DNA of 64,000 bases from Tumebacillus_A lipolyticus (GCF_042682745.1 NZ_JBHUIO010000002.1:310001-374000); one strand, 5' to 3'; shown: positions 27,793 through 35,759, counted from the stretch's first letter. A program made the numbers and translations. Notes: generated by a model from the letters alone, not told the origin.

Positions 27793-28148
27793 GCGAGTCG
27801 ACGTTAACGAGCGCCCACGTGGGATTGATCGAATTCGAGCGCTTCATCCAATCGCTCGCTCAGATTTGCAATCGCAGGGTTCCAGCGGTGAACCGCTCCG
27901 AATCCGCTCTCTACCAGTAAAACGCTCGAACCACCAGCTTTCGGATCAATCGAAACACACCTGCGTCCCAGCGAAACGAAAACGATCTGCCCGGGACTTC
28001 TTCAACGAGCGGCTACAACTTTACATTCGGCTCTGAAATTGAAAGTCGTATCTGAACAAATAGATGATTCACTTGCATACAATCTATTTTCCCATAATTA
28101 TATTATGTGAAGTTGAGTTGATTCTTTTCAAACCATCCAATCACAATC
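27793..28148. other. Non-coding region downstream of the recombinase
   Basis: No intact gene is visible. The first part holds a decayed fragment of an SRPBCC gene (separate entry). The rest (28013-28148) is AT-rich with no ribosome binding site or frame that looks coded. Confidence 0.6.
27838..28012 (-). pseudogene. Decayed fragment of an SRPBCC/AHSA1 gene
   Basis: This stretch aligns by eye base for base with 54843-55038, inside the intact SRPBCC gene on the same strand. It keeps long identical runs such as GCGAAACGAAAACGATCTGCC and shows roughly four of five bases unchanged. A 23-base deletion after CACCTGCGT breaks the frame, and neither the start nor the end of the gene is present. It lies immediately downstream of the tyrosine recombinase stop. 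It is a dead partial copy, either left by duplication or acquired from a relative. Confidence 0.8.
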
Positions 28149-28193
28149 AAAAAAGCCAGCTTCCCCGATCGATCGCGAGGAAGCTGGCTTTTT
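28149..28193. terminator. Strong bidirectional terminator
   Basis: AAAAGCCAGCTTCC pairs with GGAAGCTGGCTTTT around a palindromic GATCGATC loop. It lies between the recombinase region and the 3' end of the minus-strand acetyltransferase gene. Confidence 0.9.
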
Positions 28194-28231
28194 AGTCGTT
28201 CAAGACCTACTGTCACTTTACAAAGATCGAT

Positions 28232-28660
28232 TCACAGAGCGTTTGCGCTCCGATCGAGCGTCCAGCGATTCCCCCGCTTGCCCGCTTCGGTCAACTGCCA
28301 ACCTTTATGATCAAAATATCCATTCAGCGCTGAACTTGCGGGGCAAAGCGCATCAAAGCCTTGACAGGCAATCTCTGTCAACATTTTCTGCAGGAGATCA
28401 TTACCTCTGTATCGCTCTGCCACCGCGAACTGATAAACTGAGACTCTCCCATTTTTCTTCGGAAAGAAACGCAGTGCGCCGATGATTTGATCATCTTCAA
28501 TGGCCAGTAAGAGTTGCCTGCGCTGGACAGCAGCTCGCACACCATCCGGGCAAAGAAATTCGGGTGAGATCCCCGGATGTTCTTCTGCACGAACGTGCGT
28601 TGCAAAAAATCGAACAACATCGTTGGCAAAAACTCGCGGTGCTAAACCGATTTGGATCAT
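28232..28660 (-). CDS. GNAT-like N-acetyltransferase
   Basis: 142 residues from ATG 28660, with GGAG 10 bases upstream; the frame extends further but the added part is not conserved-looking. A GNAT layout is suggested by a central strand QLLLAIEDDQIIGALRFF, then VYQFAVAERYRGNDLLQKML, which matches the acetyl-CoA loop (R/Q-x-x-G-x-x) in degenerate form (RYRGNDL), and a C-terminal ALNGYFDHKGW typical of the last strand-helix. Substrate unknown. It stands alone between terminators. Confidence 0.65.
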   Translation of the reverse strand: MIQIGLAPRVFANDVVRFFATHVRAEEHPGISPEFLCPDGVRAAVQRRQLLLAIEDDQIIGALRFFPKKNGRVSVYQFAVAERYRGNDLLQKMLTEIACQGFDALCPASSALNGYFDHKGWQLTEAGKRGNRWTLDRSANAL

Positions 28661-28903
28661 CTGCAACATACTCCACGATTTTGTGATTTCGTCTACCTTC
28701 TGTAGAGCGCTTCTCGAAACGCTCTTCCACCTCTGCAAGCTTCCGCAATGTTGAAACGAGATCGTTTCAGTTAAATGATAACATAATAAATATTATGGAA
28801 ACTACAATCGGTTGCTACGCATCGATTCGCACAAAATCGATGCAGCATGATCGGTGCGCGAGATCTGAGCGTTTCGCGTGGCAGCTCCGTTTATGCTCTA
28901 GCT

Positions 28904-30433
28904 CTACTCCTTCCAAAGCAGCTGCTCAACATATGCTAAAATCTCTTCTCCGATCTTATACGGCTCCAGTTTCAGCTGCTCCAACTCCACACGCGTTTTC
29001 TCGATCAGCTCGGCGCGCTCAGCAGACCCTTGCTCCTTCGCCAACATCTGGAGCGCCAACAGACCTAACTCCCCCTCACGGCTCAGTTTCATCAACCACG
29101 GGTCGATCTCCGTTACCAGCTGTCGATTGGTGATCGCTTTGCTCAGGTTCTTTCGCAGATCGCGAAGCTCCTCAAACTCTTTTCGCAATCGCTCTTTGTC
29201 ACCCGCATCGACCAACGCCTTAAACTTCGGATTCCATTTATCATCGGCAATGATCGACCGACGAGAATAATCTGTAAATTTATTGAATAGTTCTGTACGC
29301 TCGATACCGGATAGAGATGATAGGCTCTCCACATACGCTTTTTGCGGATCATAGGAGGCTGGATGATCTAAATATTGTCCGATCGAATACAGGGCAGGCT
29401 TGGATGATTCCAACTGCACCATCGTGTTGGCCAGCAGACCGGTCACATGTGTTTGCAGATCGTTGGAGCGATGCTCAAGCGGTCCGAAAAACAGCTTCGG
29501 CGCTTGCTCAACTTCGTACGTATAATCGTTGATCGGATAGTGATCCCAGACCAGAGGCTTGCGGCCGAGCAGCTGTGCCGCTTTATCCGCGTCGGCAGCT
29601 TCAATTTTTTTGGAGAGGATCTCCGGGCCTGTCCAGATCACTTCGATCGATCCTTCCAACTGCTCCCTCAAAGTCACCCAATAGCTGTTCTCCTTGACGC
29701 CATAATATTGGGTCGGCATAAACCACAGCTGAAAGTTCGAATCTTTTTTCCGAACCTCCTCAAGAAGCGAGTTCGCAAGCGTCACATGAGCTTGCGCATA
29801 ATTGGTGCCATAGGTCCCGCGATCTTTGTCTGACAACCCCCCCTGCGCCTGGTCGAATGACAGCAGGATCGTGTCCACGCCAAGCTTTCGCAACTGCTCC
29901 GTCTTGGCGAACAACTTCTGTTGATCTTCTTCCGATGAATAATTGATCGCCTTGCTCTTCATCTCCGCCGAATTGGAACTGCTCTGGCTGGAAAGCGAGA
30001 GCCCTGGCGAGATCGAATAGACAAATCTCAAACCGCTCTCCTTGGCTTTCTGAATCAGTTCCTTTAGCTTGGACGCCTGCTCCTCCGGATAAGGCAGAGC
30101 CCAGTCAACACGTTGAAACGGATCATTTGCTGGCGCGTATACGTATGTATTGTAGCGGTTGCTTGACATGAACTCAAACATGGACAGACGCTGTTCGTGC
30201 GTCCAAGATGCCCCGTAAGTTCCTCCTTCGATGACCCCACGGATGGCGAAAGACGCAGAGGCTTGCTGTTTCTCCTGCTGCTGTTTCAACTGGTCTGCCG
30301 AATTCGCCGCAGGAGAAGTGACGGCGGTCGCTTCGCCTTTTTTCTCGTCGTATCGCTGCGTGAGATACCAAGCGCCGCTCGTTCCCAACAACGCGACGAG
30401 GACTCCGGTCCAGACAATCGCTCTTTTGTTCAC
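28904..30433 (-). CDS. Membrane-anchored GH84-like (beta-N-acetylglucosaminidase domain) protein, probably inactive
   Basis: 509 residues, GTG start with GGGGGAGAAGG upstream. An N-terminal hydrophobic span (residues 5-25) without a lipobox suggests an anchor, with the rest outside the cell. Residues 60-350 follow the GH84 fold: RGVIEGGTYGASWTHEQR, NTYVYAPANDP, ALPYPEE, TILLSFDQ. In active GH84 enzymes the equivalents are EGFYG, YAPKDDP and a catalytic Asp pair (FDD). Here Lys is Ala, the following DD is ND, and the second catalytic Asp is Gln. The last 150 residues are charged and helical. It may bind peptidoglycan or glycan sugar without cutting it. Monocistronic. Confidence 0.8.
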   Translation of the reverse strand: MNKRAIVWTGVLVALLGTSGAWYLTQRYDEKKGEATAVTSPAANSADQLKQQQEKQQASASFAIRGVIEGGTYGASWTHEQRLSMFEFMSSNRYNTYVYAPANDPFQRVDWALPYPEEQASKLKELIQKAKESGLRFVYSISPGLSLSSQSSSNSAEMKSKAINYSSEEDQQKLFAKTEQLRKLGVDTILLSFDQAQGGLSDKDRGTYGTNYAQAHVTLANSLLEEVRKKDSNFQLWFMPTQYYGVKENSYWVTLREQLEGSIEVIWTGPEILSKKIEAADADKAAQLLGRKPLVWDHYPINDYTYEVEQAPKLFFGPLEHRSNDLQTHVTGLLANTMVQLESSKPALYSIGQYLDHPASYDPQKAYVESLSSLSGIERTELFNKFTDYSRRSIIADDKWNPKFKALVDAGDKERLRKEFEELRDLRKNLSKAITNRQLVTEIDPWLMKLSREGELGLLALQMLAKEQGSAERAELIEKTRVELEQLKLEPYKIGEEILAYVEQLLWKE

Positions 30434-30615
30434 CCTTCTCCCCCATTCCTACACTCTTTTACTGCTTCCTTTACTACCTTAGCAAGAATAAGAAAAAAGC
30501 ACCACCCAAAAAAGCGAATGGCGCCCGTTTTTTTCAGATTTTTTCGCTTATTACCAATTCTGAGTGAACATAAAAAATCTTATGACAACCAAAACCTCAA
30601 ATTGACTGTCATTTG

Positions 30616-30631
30616 GTCTGAAATTTCAGAC
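30616..30631. repeat. Perfect 16-bp palindrome
   Basis: GTCTGAAATTTCAGAC directly abuts the stop codon of the small gene at 30632. There is no T-tract, so it is not a classic terminator; it could be a protein-binding site for the GH84-like gene that follows on the same strand. Confidence 0.5.
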
Positions 30632-30796
30632 TTATGATGCGCTATCGTAATTGTGTCTCCACTTGACGATCCACCCATCATGTACCGCTTCAGGCTCGCC
30701 TGTTTCGTAGCCGAGAGCTTTTAAGATACATGTATATTTTTCCACTTGGTCCAGCTTGGGCATCGTCATGCTCACCTGCCAGTTCGCCATATCCAC
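30632..30796 (-). CDS. Small conserved-looking protein, 54 residues
   Basis: Start at GTG 30796 with GGAGG 9 bases upstream; an ATG two codons later is possible. The product is a compact mixed alpha/beta polypeptide with WQVSMTMPKLDQVEKY and a C-terminal GWIVKWRHNYD. It has no signal peptide or membrane span. I do not recognise the family. The spacing of the ribosome binding site and the lack of any competing frame support a real gene. Confidence 0.65.
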   Translation of the reverse strand: MDMANWQVSMTMPKLDQVEKYTCILKALGYETGEPEAVHDGWIVKWRHNYDSAS

Positions 30797-31012
30797 CCTC
30801 GATCGCCTCCTTCGCGTTCGATCCAAGAAATACCGCCTTGCTCGTCCTTTCGATCTATGGTTCGAGTCAAATTCTCGATCATTCACCATATTGTGCAGGG
30901 AATCGATGAGATATCGAATTCGGCCCTCCTCTCGCTCTCACAGTTTCAGCAACGATTCCTTCCTTTATATAGACGAGCATTCCCCGCATTTGGTTACAGA
31001 TTTTACAAAAAA

Positions 31013-31035
31013 AAGACCTCCGCTCAAGAGGTCTT
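31013..31035 (-). terminator. Intrinsic terminator after the HesB-like gene
   Basis: AAGACCTC / GAGGTCTT with a seven-base loop is followed on the minus strand by eight T residues, about 65 bases after the stop at 31100. Confidence 0.9.
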
Positions 31036-31099
31036 GGGGCGATCGATCAGAATCGATGCGTGATCGATCATATTTCTATGTACTTCCAGCGAAAGTCGC

Positions 31100-31390
31100 T
31101 CAACATTGTGAGCTCGGGATGCTTTCATCGTAGATCGAAAATCCTTCGCTCTCCTCATAATCGATCACAAGATCCTGTACGAGTGTCGCCGTCTTCGCGC
31201 CAAACAGGAACAAAATGCCCGACTCCATCACTTGCGTATCTCTGTGTGTTGGCTCATCCAGAGCCAATTTATAGGTAGGACCGCCTCAGCCCGGCAACAC
31301 ATAGATGCGCACGCCCAACTGCTCGCCATCCTTTTCGGCCAGCATTTCCTTCATCCGCTCCACCGCAACGTCGCTCACATCGATGATCAT
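31100..31390 (-). CDS. HesB-like selenoprotein (in-frame TGA read as selenocysteine)
   Basis: 96 residues from ATG 31390 (GAGGTGAG 6 bases upstream), with an in-frame TGA at 31288-31286 as codon 35. The frame continues cleanly for 61 codons to a TGA at 31102-31100. Around the codon the sequence reads RIYVLPG-U-GGPTYKLALDEP; in HesB/IscA-like proteins this position is the conserved Cys of GCGG. The C-terminal part (ILFLFGAK, VIDYEESEGFSI) keeps the HesB fold order and ends in Cys. A SECIS-type hairpin follows the TGA (next entry). HesB-like is a known selenoprotein family (prokaryotic selenoproteome work). A role in iron-sulfur or redox chemistry is inferred. Read with normal stops, the gene would be split in two. 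Confidence 0.85.
31249..31267 (-). promoter_or_regulatory. Bacterial SECIS element
   Basis: A perfect seven-pair stem with a five-base loop, TTGGCTC-TGGAT-GAGCCAA on the minus strand, lies inside the coding frame downstream of the TGA. Twenty-five bases separate the TGA from the loop, and the loop has G at its second position. Published bacterial SECIS criteria (about 16-37 bases from UGA to apical loop, G among the first two loop bases) are met. It would recruit SelB with Sec-tRNA. Confidence 0.82.
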
Positions 31391-31481
31391 TTTGTTCTCA
31401 CCTCACTTTGAGTGTAGCACAATCTCACCGCAAGATCAGCTTCCTGCCTTGCCCGAACCTCGCTCCTCAGGAAGACGAAAA

Positions 31482-31516
31482 GACCACCGCAAGCGGTGGA
31501 TCCGCTCACGGTGGTC
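31482..31516 (-). terminator. Intrinsic terminator after clpP
   Basis: GACCACCG-GAGCGG pairs with CCGC-CGGTGGTC in a long stem, followed on the minus strand by TTTTCG. Confidence 0.88.
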
Positions 31517-31527
31517 GGTGTGGTGCC

Positions 31528-32109
31528 TTACAGCTTCTCGATCACCTTGTCGATCAAGCCGTACTCTTGCGCTTCCTGGGCTGACAGCCAGTAGTCGCGA
31601 TCCATGTCGGACGCCACTTTGTCATATGGCTTGCCGGAGCGCTCAGCAAGGACGGTGGTCAACAGCTTTTTCGTGCGCAGCATGCGTTCCATTTGAATCT
31701 CCATGTCGGACGCTTGCCCCTGTGCTCCACCGAGCGGCTGGTGGATCATGATCTCTGCGTTCGGCAGTGCGATCCGCTTGCCATCTGCGCCTGCTGCCAG
31801 CAAGACAGCTCCCATCGAGGCTGCCATGCCGAGGCAGATCGTCGATACATCAGGTTTGATGTATTGCATCGTGTCATAGATCGCCATGCCGGCAGACGTC
31901 GAACCGCCCGGTGTATTGATGTAGAGATGAATGTCTTTGTCCGGATCATCAGCCGCGAGGAACAGCAACTGTGCGATAATCGAGTTGGCCACGTTATCGT
32001 TAATCTCGGTACCTAAGAAGATGATGCGATCTTTTAACATCCGTGAGTAGATGTCATAGGAACGCTCTCCCATGCTGGTTTGTTCCACGACGTACGGAAC
32101 TAGATTCAT
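31528..32109 (-). CDS. clpP: ATP-dependent Clp protease proteolytic subunit
   Basis: 193 residues, the usual length. The catalytic triad is visible: Ser98 in GMAASMG, His123 in MIHQP and Asp near 172 in MDRDYWLS. The protein forms the tetradecameric peptidase chamber with ClpX/ClpC in the cytoplasm and degrades damaged and regulatory proteins. Preceded by GGGAGGTACATACTG. A good sigma-A promoter lies upstream, but I saw no CtsR heptad repeat (GGTCAAA direct repeat), so heat-shock control by CtsR is not supported. Monocistronic. Confidence 0.97.
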   Translation of the reverse strand: MNLVPYVVEQTSMGERSYDIYSRMLKDRIIFLGTEINDNVANSIIAQLLFLAADDPDKDIHLYINTPGGSTSAGMAIYDTMQYIKPDVSTICLGMAASMGAVLLAAGADGKRIALPNAEIMIHQPLGGAQGQASDMEIQMERMLRTKKLLTTVLAERSGKPYDKVASDMDRDYWLSAQEAQEYGLIDKVIEKL

Positions 32110-32256
32110 CAGTATGTACCTCCCTGTCGATGCGCGAAACTATGTAGCAAGGCTTTGCAGCACAACCATTTATCTGGAAAAACGACCTGACAGGTTGCCC
32201 CGTCGCATTTCCCTGTTCACCTCGCGCTTTTGCAATACTTTGCGCATCGTAAAAAT

Positions 32257-32285
32257 ATAGTAGTACGTTCTTCAATCTTTGTCAA
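32257..32285 (-). promoter_or_regulatory. Sigma-A promoter of clpP
   Basis: TTGACA (32285-32280), a 17-base spacer and TACTAT (32262-32257) on the minus strand, about 150 bases upstream of the clpP start. The leader between contains the small inverted repeat ACCTG-A-CAGGT. Confidence 0.75.
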
Positions 32286-32313
32286 AATGAGACTGCTGTG
32301 CCGATCGATCCGT

Positions 32314-33054
32314 TCAGAAGCTCAAGCCTCCATCGACAGACAGCACCGCACCATTGATGAAGCTCGCCTCATCTGATGCCAAAAACAGATAGGCGTTGGC
32401 AATATCTCGCGGTTGACCGAGCCTGCGCAACGGCGTCTGCTCCTTCATCAGCTGCAAGACCTTTTCCGGCACCTTTTCGGTCATCGCCGTCGCAACAAAT
32501 CCCGGGGCGACCGCGTTGACCCGCACACCTTTTGGCCCGAGCTCTTTCGCCCACGTTTTGGTCATCCCGATCACGCCCGCTTTCGTCGCCGCATAGTTGG
32601 TCTGGCCGACGTTCCCGTACAGAGCGACGACAGACGCCGCGTTTAGAATCACGCCTTCCCCTTGGGCGATCATCACCCCTGCCACCGCTTGCGTGCAGAG
32701 AAAGACGCCGGTCAGGTTGATCCCGATCACCCGTTCCCACTGTGCTTGTTCCATCTTGACCAGCCAACCATCGCGCGTGATGCCCGCGTTGTTCACCAGA
32801 ATGTCGACGCGGCCGAAAGCTTCGACTGTGCGCGTAACGAGCTGGTTCACATCGTCTGCAGCCGATACGTCCGCTTTTACAAAATGCGCCTGTGCACCGA
32901 GCGCTCGAACCTCTTCGACTGTCGAGGTTCCGCTGTGCTCATCAAAGTCGGCAATGATCAGCTTCGCACCGTTTTTGGCGAACAGCAGCGCCGTCTCTTT
33001 TCCGATCCCGTTTGCCCCGCCGGTGATGATCGCAGTCTTATCGGCTAACCGCAT
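32314..33054 (-). CDS. Short-chain dehydrogenase/reductase, FabG/acetoacetyl-CoA reductase-like
   Basis: 246 residues. Classical SDR: TGGANGIGKE nucleotide loop (12-21), NNAG near 88, catalytic Ser in NAASVVA near 140, and YAATK (Tyr/Lys) near 153. The PG motif and the C-terminal SVDGGLSF are as in 3-oxoacyl-ACP reductases (FabG) and PhaB. It reduces a 3-oxo thioester with NADPH. Since it is not beside fabD/acpP, it is probably an extra copy rather than the essential fabG. Divergent from lexA; no terminator seen before the clpP promoter downstream. Confidence 0.88.
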   Translation of the reverse strand: MRLADKTAIITGGANGIGKETALLFAKNGAKLIIADFDEHSGTSTVEEVRALGAQAHFVKADVSAADDVNQLVTRTVEAFGRVDILVNNAGITRDGWLVKMEQAQWERVIGINLTGVFLCTQAVAGVMIAQGEGVILNAASVVALYGNVGQTNYAATKAGVIGMTKTWAKELGPKGVRVNAVAPGFVATAMTEKVPEKVLQLMKEQTPLRRLGQPRDIANAYLFLASDEASFINGAVLSVDGGLSF

Positions 33055-33155
33055 CTGCCACTCCCCCTTGCATTTATATGTTGATGCTTTGATTATAGCA
33101 CGACCTTCTCACATGCGCGGAAACTGTCCGAACGCTCGCCAGCATTGAGAAAATA

Positions 33156-33169
33156 AGAACTTACGTTTG
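33156..33169. promoter_or_regulatory. LexA box 1 upstream of lexA
   Basis: AGAAC-TTAC-GTTTG matches the Gram-positive SOS consensus CGAAC-N4-GTTCG at the core GAAC-N4-GTT. It overlaps the likely -35 (TTGTAT, 33167-33172), as expected for autorepression. Confidence 0.65.
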
Positions 33170-33195
33170 TATCTATTACCAACCTGTGGTATAAT
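33167..33195 (+). promoter_or_regulatory. lexA promoter
   Basis: TTGTAT (33167-33172), a 17-base spacer and a consensus TATAAT (33190-33195). It sits between two LexA-box-like sites. Confidence 0.7.
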
Positions 33196-33214
33196 TCTTT
33201 CAACAATCAATCTG

Positions 33215-33228
33215 CGAACATATTTTCT
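33215..33228. promoter_or_regulatory. LexA box 2 (imperfect) upstream of lexA
   Basis: CGAAC-ATAT-TTTCT differs from the CGAAC-N4-GTTCG consensus mainly at the first G of the second arm. It lies about 20 bases downstream of the -10 box. Confidence 0.5.
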
Positions 33229-33275
33229 CATTCTGATAACCTACTCATACCCTGTAGTCGAGGAGTGTATTTGAC

Positions 33276-33899
33276 ATGATAAAGCTATCGAAGCGTCAGC
33301 AAGAGATCATGGAGTTCATCAAGAGAGAAGTAAAAGACAAAGGGTACCCACCGTCCGTTCGCGAGATTGGCGAAGCGGTCGGTCTCGCTTCCAGTTCTAC
33401 CGTGCACGGCCATCTGGCACGCTTGGAACAGAAGGGGCTGATTCGCCGCGACCCGACCAAGCCACGAGCGATCGAAGTGCTCGACTTGGATCAGTCGACC
33501 GACTCTCGCTTTGAATATTCGACTGTGATGGCGCCGATCGTCGGCCGCGTGACCGCAGGCACGCCGATCACCGCGATCGAAAATGTCGAGGATTATTTCC
33601 CGCTGCCGACCCGTTTTGTCGGTGACAACAACGTCTTCCTGCTAAACGTTGTCGGAGAGTCGATGATCGATGCGGGCATCTATGATGGCGATCTCGTGAT
33701 CGTCCGCCAACAGGCGACCGCCCTGAACGGCGAGATCGTCGTAGCGATGACCGAAGATGACGAAGCGACCGTCAAGCGGTTTTATCGAGAAGCTGATCAT
33801 ATCCGCCTGCAACCGGAGAATCCGACCATGGAAGCGATGCGCTATGCAAACGTTTCCATCCTCGGCAAAGTGATCGGCGTTTTCAGAGAGATCATGTGA
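33276..33899 (+). CDS. lexA: SOS repressor LexA
   Basis: 207 residues. N-terminal winged helix (1-65) with PPSVREIGEAVGLASSSTVHGHL, then the self-cleavage site Ala94-Gly95 (VTAGTP), catalytic Ser129 (VVGESM) and Lys167 (ATVKRF). It represses DNA-damage genes and autocleaves when RecA is activated. Two LexA-box-like sites flank its promoter. Divergent from the SDR gene and ends in a terminator shared with glnA. Confidence 0.98.
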   Translation: MIKLSKRQQEIMEFIKREVKDKGYPPSVREIGEAVGLASSSTVHGHLARLEQKGLIRRDPTKPRAIEVLDLDQSTDSRFEYSTVMAPIVGRVTAGTPITAIENVEDYFPLPTRFVGDNNVFLLNVVGESMIDAGIYDGDLVIVRQQATALNGEIVVAMTEDDEATVKRFYREADHIRLQPENPTMEAMRYANVSILGKVIGVFREIM

Positions 33900-33908
33900 T
33901 TGAACGAT

Positions 33909-33938
33909 AAAAAGCCCCGTCCATCGGACGGGGCTTTT
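33909..33938. terminator. Bidirectional terminator between lexA and glnA
   Basis: AAAAGCCCCGTCC / GGACGGGGCTTTT with a three-base loop serves both convergent genes. Confidence 0.92.
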
Positions 33939-33943
33939 GCTGT

Positions 33944-35278
33944 TTAGTATGTGGTCAGGTACTGCGTGCGCTCCCATTCGTGAACGGTCGTGCGGAACAT
34001 ATCCCACTCGATTTGCTTCGCTTCCACAAAGTTCGCGATCACGTGCTCGCCGAGCGCTTTGACGATCACCTCGTCAGCCAACAGCTCATCGATCGCCTCT
34101 TTCAGCGAGGAAGGCAAGGAGTGAATGCCAGCTTCGAGACGCTCTTCTTCGTTCATCACGTAGATATTGCGGTTCACTGGGTCTGTCAGCTGCAGTTCGC
34201 GGCGGATGCCATCCAGACCTGATTGCAGCATCGCAGCCAACGCGAGGTACGGGTTGCACGCCGGATCTGGGTTGCGCACCTCGATGCGGGTGGAAAGACC
34301 GCGCGATGCCGGAATGCGAACGAGCGGCGAACGGTTTTTCGCAGACCATGCGATGTAGCAAGGCGCTTCATAGCCAGGAACCAGACGTTTGAACGAGTTG
34401 ACCGTCGGGTTGGTGATCGCAGTAAAGCCGCGAGCATGCAACAGCACGCCAGCCAGGAAATGTTTTGCCGTCTGAGACAAGCCCAGCTCATCCTTGTCGT
34501 CGAAGAACGTGTTCACTTTGCCGTTGAACAGGGACAGGTGGCAGTGCATGCCCGAGCCGCTGATGCCAAAGATCGGCTTCGGCATGAACGTCGCGTGCAG
34601 GCCGTGCTTGCGAGCGATCGTTTTCACCACCAGCTTGAAGGTCATGATGTTATCTGCTGCGGTGACAGCATCTGTGTATTTGAAGTCGATCTCATGTTGG
34701 CCAACAGCGACTTCATGGTGAGAAGCTTCGATCTCAAAGCCCATCTCTTCCAGCGTCAGCACGATCTCACGGCGGCAGTTTTCACCGAGGTCGACCGGTG
34801 CGAGGTCAAAGTATCCGCCTTGGTCGTTCACCTCAGTCGTGATGTTTCCTTGCTCGTCAAGCTTGAACAGGAAAAACTCCGGTTCCGGACCTACGTTCAT
34901 CGTGTCGAAGCCCATCGCTTTTGCCTCTTCCAGCGCGCGCTTCAAGGTGGAGCGCGGGTCGCCTGGGAACGGGGTGCCGTCCGGCATGTAGATGTCGCAG
35001 ATCAGGCGGGCTACCTTGTAGCCTTTCTCTGTCTCCCACGGGAAGATCAACCAGGTGTTCAGGTCCGGATACAGGTACATATCGGACTCTTCGATGCGAA
35101 CGAAGCCATCGATGGAGGAACCGTCAAACATCATCTTGTTGTCCAGCGCTTTGTCAAGCTGAGACACCGGAATCTCTACATTCTTGATGACGCCAAGCAG
35201 ATCGGTGAATTGCAGGCGGATATACCGCACGTTCTCTTCTTTCGCCATGCGTTTGATGTCTTCTGTGCTGTAGTTCAT
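33944..35278 (-). CDS. glnA: Glutamine synthetase type I
   Basis: 444 residues, the size of the Gram-positive GSI-alpha type without the adenylylation insert. Visible signatures: MFDGSSIDGF near 50, EFFLF near 135, KPIFGISGSGMHCHLSLF near 240, and NPTVNSFKRLVPGYEAP near 300. It condenses glutamate and ammonia with ATP in the cytoplasm. It is downstream of glnR in the usual glnRA operon; the feedback-inhibited enzyme normally controls GlnR and TnrA activity. Preceded by AGGAGGAGAACC. Confidence 0.98.
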   Translation of the reverse strand: MNYSTEDIKRMAKEENVRYIRLQFTDLLGVIKNVEIPVSQLDKALDNKMMFDGSSIDGFVRIEESDMYLYPDLNTWLIFPWETEKGYKVARLICDIYMPDGTPFPGDPRSTLKRALEEAKAMGFDTMNVGPEPEFFLFKLDEQGNITTEVNDQGGYFDLAPVDLGENCRREIVLTLEEMGFEIEASHHEVAVGQHEIDFKYTDAVTAADNIMTFKLVVKTIARKHGLHATFMPKPIFGISGSGMHCHLSLFNGKVNTFFDDKDELGLSQTAKHFLAGVLLHARGFTAITNPTVNSFKRLVPGYEAPCYIAWSAKNRSPLVRIPASRGLSTRIEVRNPDPACNPYLALAAMLQSGLDGIRRELQLTDPVNRNIYVMNEEERLEAGIHSLPSSLKEAIDELLADEVIVKALGEHVIANFVEAKQIEWDMFRTTVHEWERTQYLTTY

Positions 35279-35333
35279 TTCTGGTTCTCCTCCTTAGGCT
35301 CCACCCTCATAGGAATGAATGCTCTATATTGTT

Positions 35334-35759
35334 TTAGTGGAAAAACCGCGACAGATCGCCAGCATTAAACGGGTTGTGCCCCTGCATGCCCGGACGACGC
35401 AGCATTTCCTGTTTCAACCTTTCGCGAAGCTCGCGATCGGTCAGATCGCGTTTCGCATCTTGAGCCACTCTCTCCGCCTGTTCTTTCTTTGTATCAGGCA
35501 GGAGGCTTGAAGCGGTCTTGGCAGGCCCAAGCACCGTCTTGATCCCTGCAATATTCAGCCCTTGGTCGATCAGCCGCTTGACTTCGAGCAAGCGTTCCAC
35601 GTCATTAAAGGAAAACAATCGTTGATTTCCTTCTGTGCGCGCCGGCTGTACCAAGTTATGTTGCTCATAGTAGCGAATTTGCCGGGCAGTGAGATCGGTT
35701 AGCTTCTGGACGATGCCAATCGGAAAAAGGGCGAGATTGCGTCTGAGTTCATCGTTCAT
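35334..35759 (-). CDS. glnR: MerR-family repressor GlnR
   Basis: 141 residues. N-terminal MerR DNA-binding domain with DLTARQIRYYEQHNLVQPARTEGNQRLFS, and a charged C-terminal tail ending GDLSRFF, which resembles the tail that senses glutamine synthetase in Bacilli. It represses nitrogen-assimilation genes, including its own operon, in nitrogen excess. First gene of glnRA, 55 bases before glnA. An exact-match GlnR site and a promoter lie upstream. Confidence 0.95.
   Translation of the reverse strand: MNDELRRNLALFPIGIVQKLTDLTARQIRYYEQHNLVQPARTEGNQRLFSFNDVERLLEVKRLIDQGLNIAGIKTVLGPAKTASSLLPDTKKEQAERVAQDAKRDLTDRELRERLKQEMLRRPGMQGHNPFNAGDLSRFFH

Noticed and set aside
28817..28841. Hairpin GCATCGATT / AATCGATGC as terminator of the GH84-like gene
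   Set aside because: It lies downstream of that gene but has no T-tract on either strand; kept only as an unexplained inverted repeat.
31100..31390. Reading the HesB-like gene as a nonsense pseudogene or sequencing error
   Set aside because: The frame stays open and family-like on both sides of the single TGA, which falls exactly on the conserved Cys codon, and a SECIS-like hairpin follows at the correct distance. A random nonsense mutation would not bring the hairpin.
32110..32313. CtsR operator in the clpP promoter region
   Set aside because: No GGTCAAA direct repeat is present; only a small inverted repeat ACCTG-A-CAGGT occurs.
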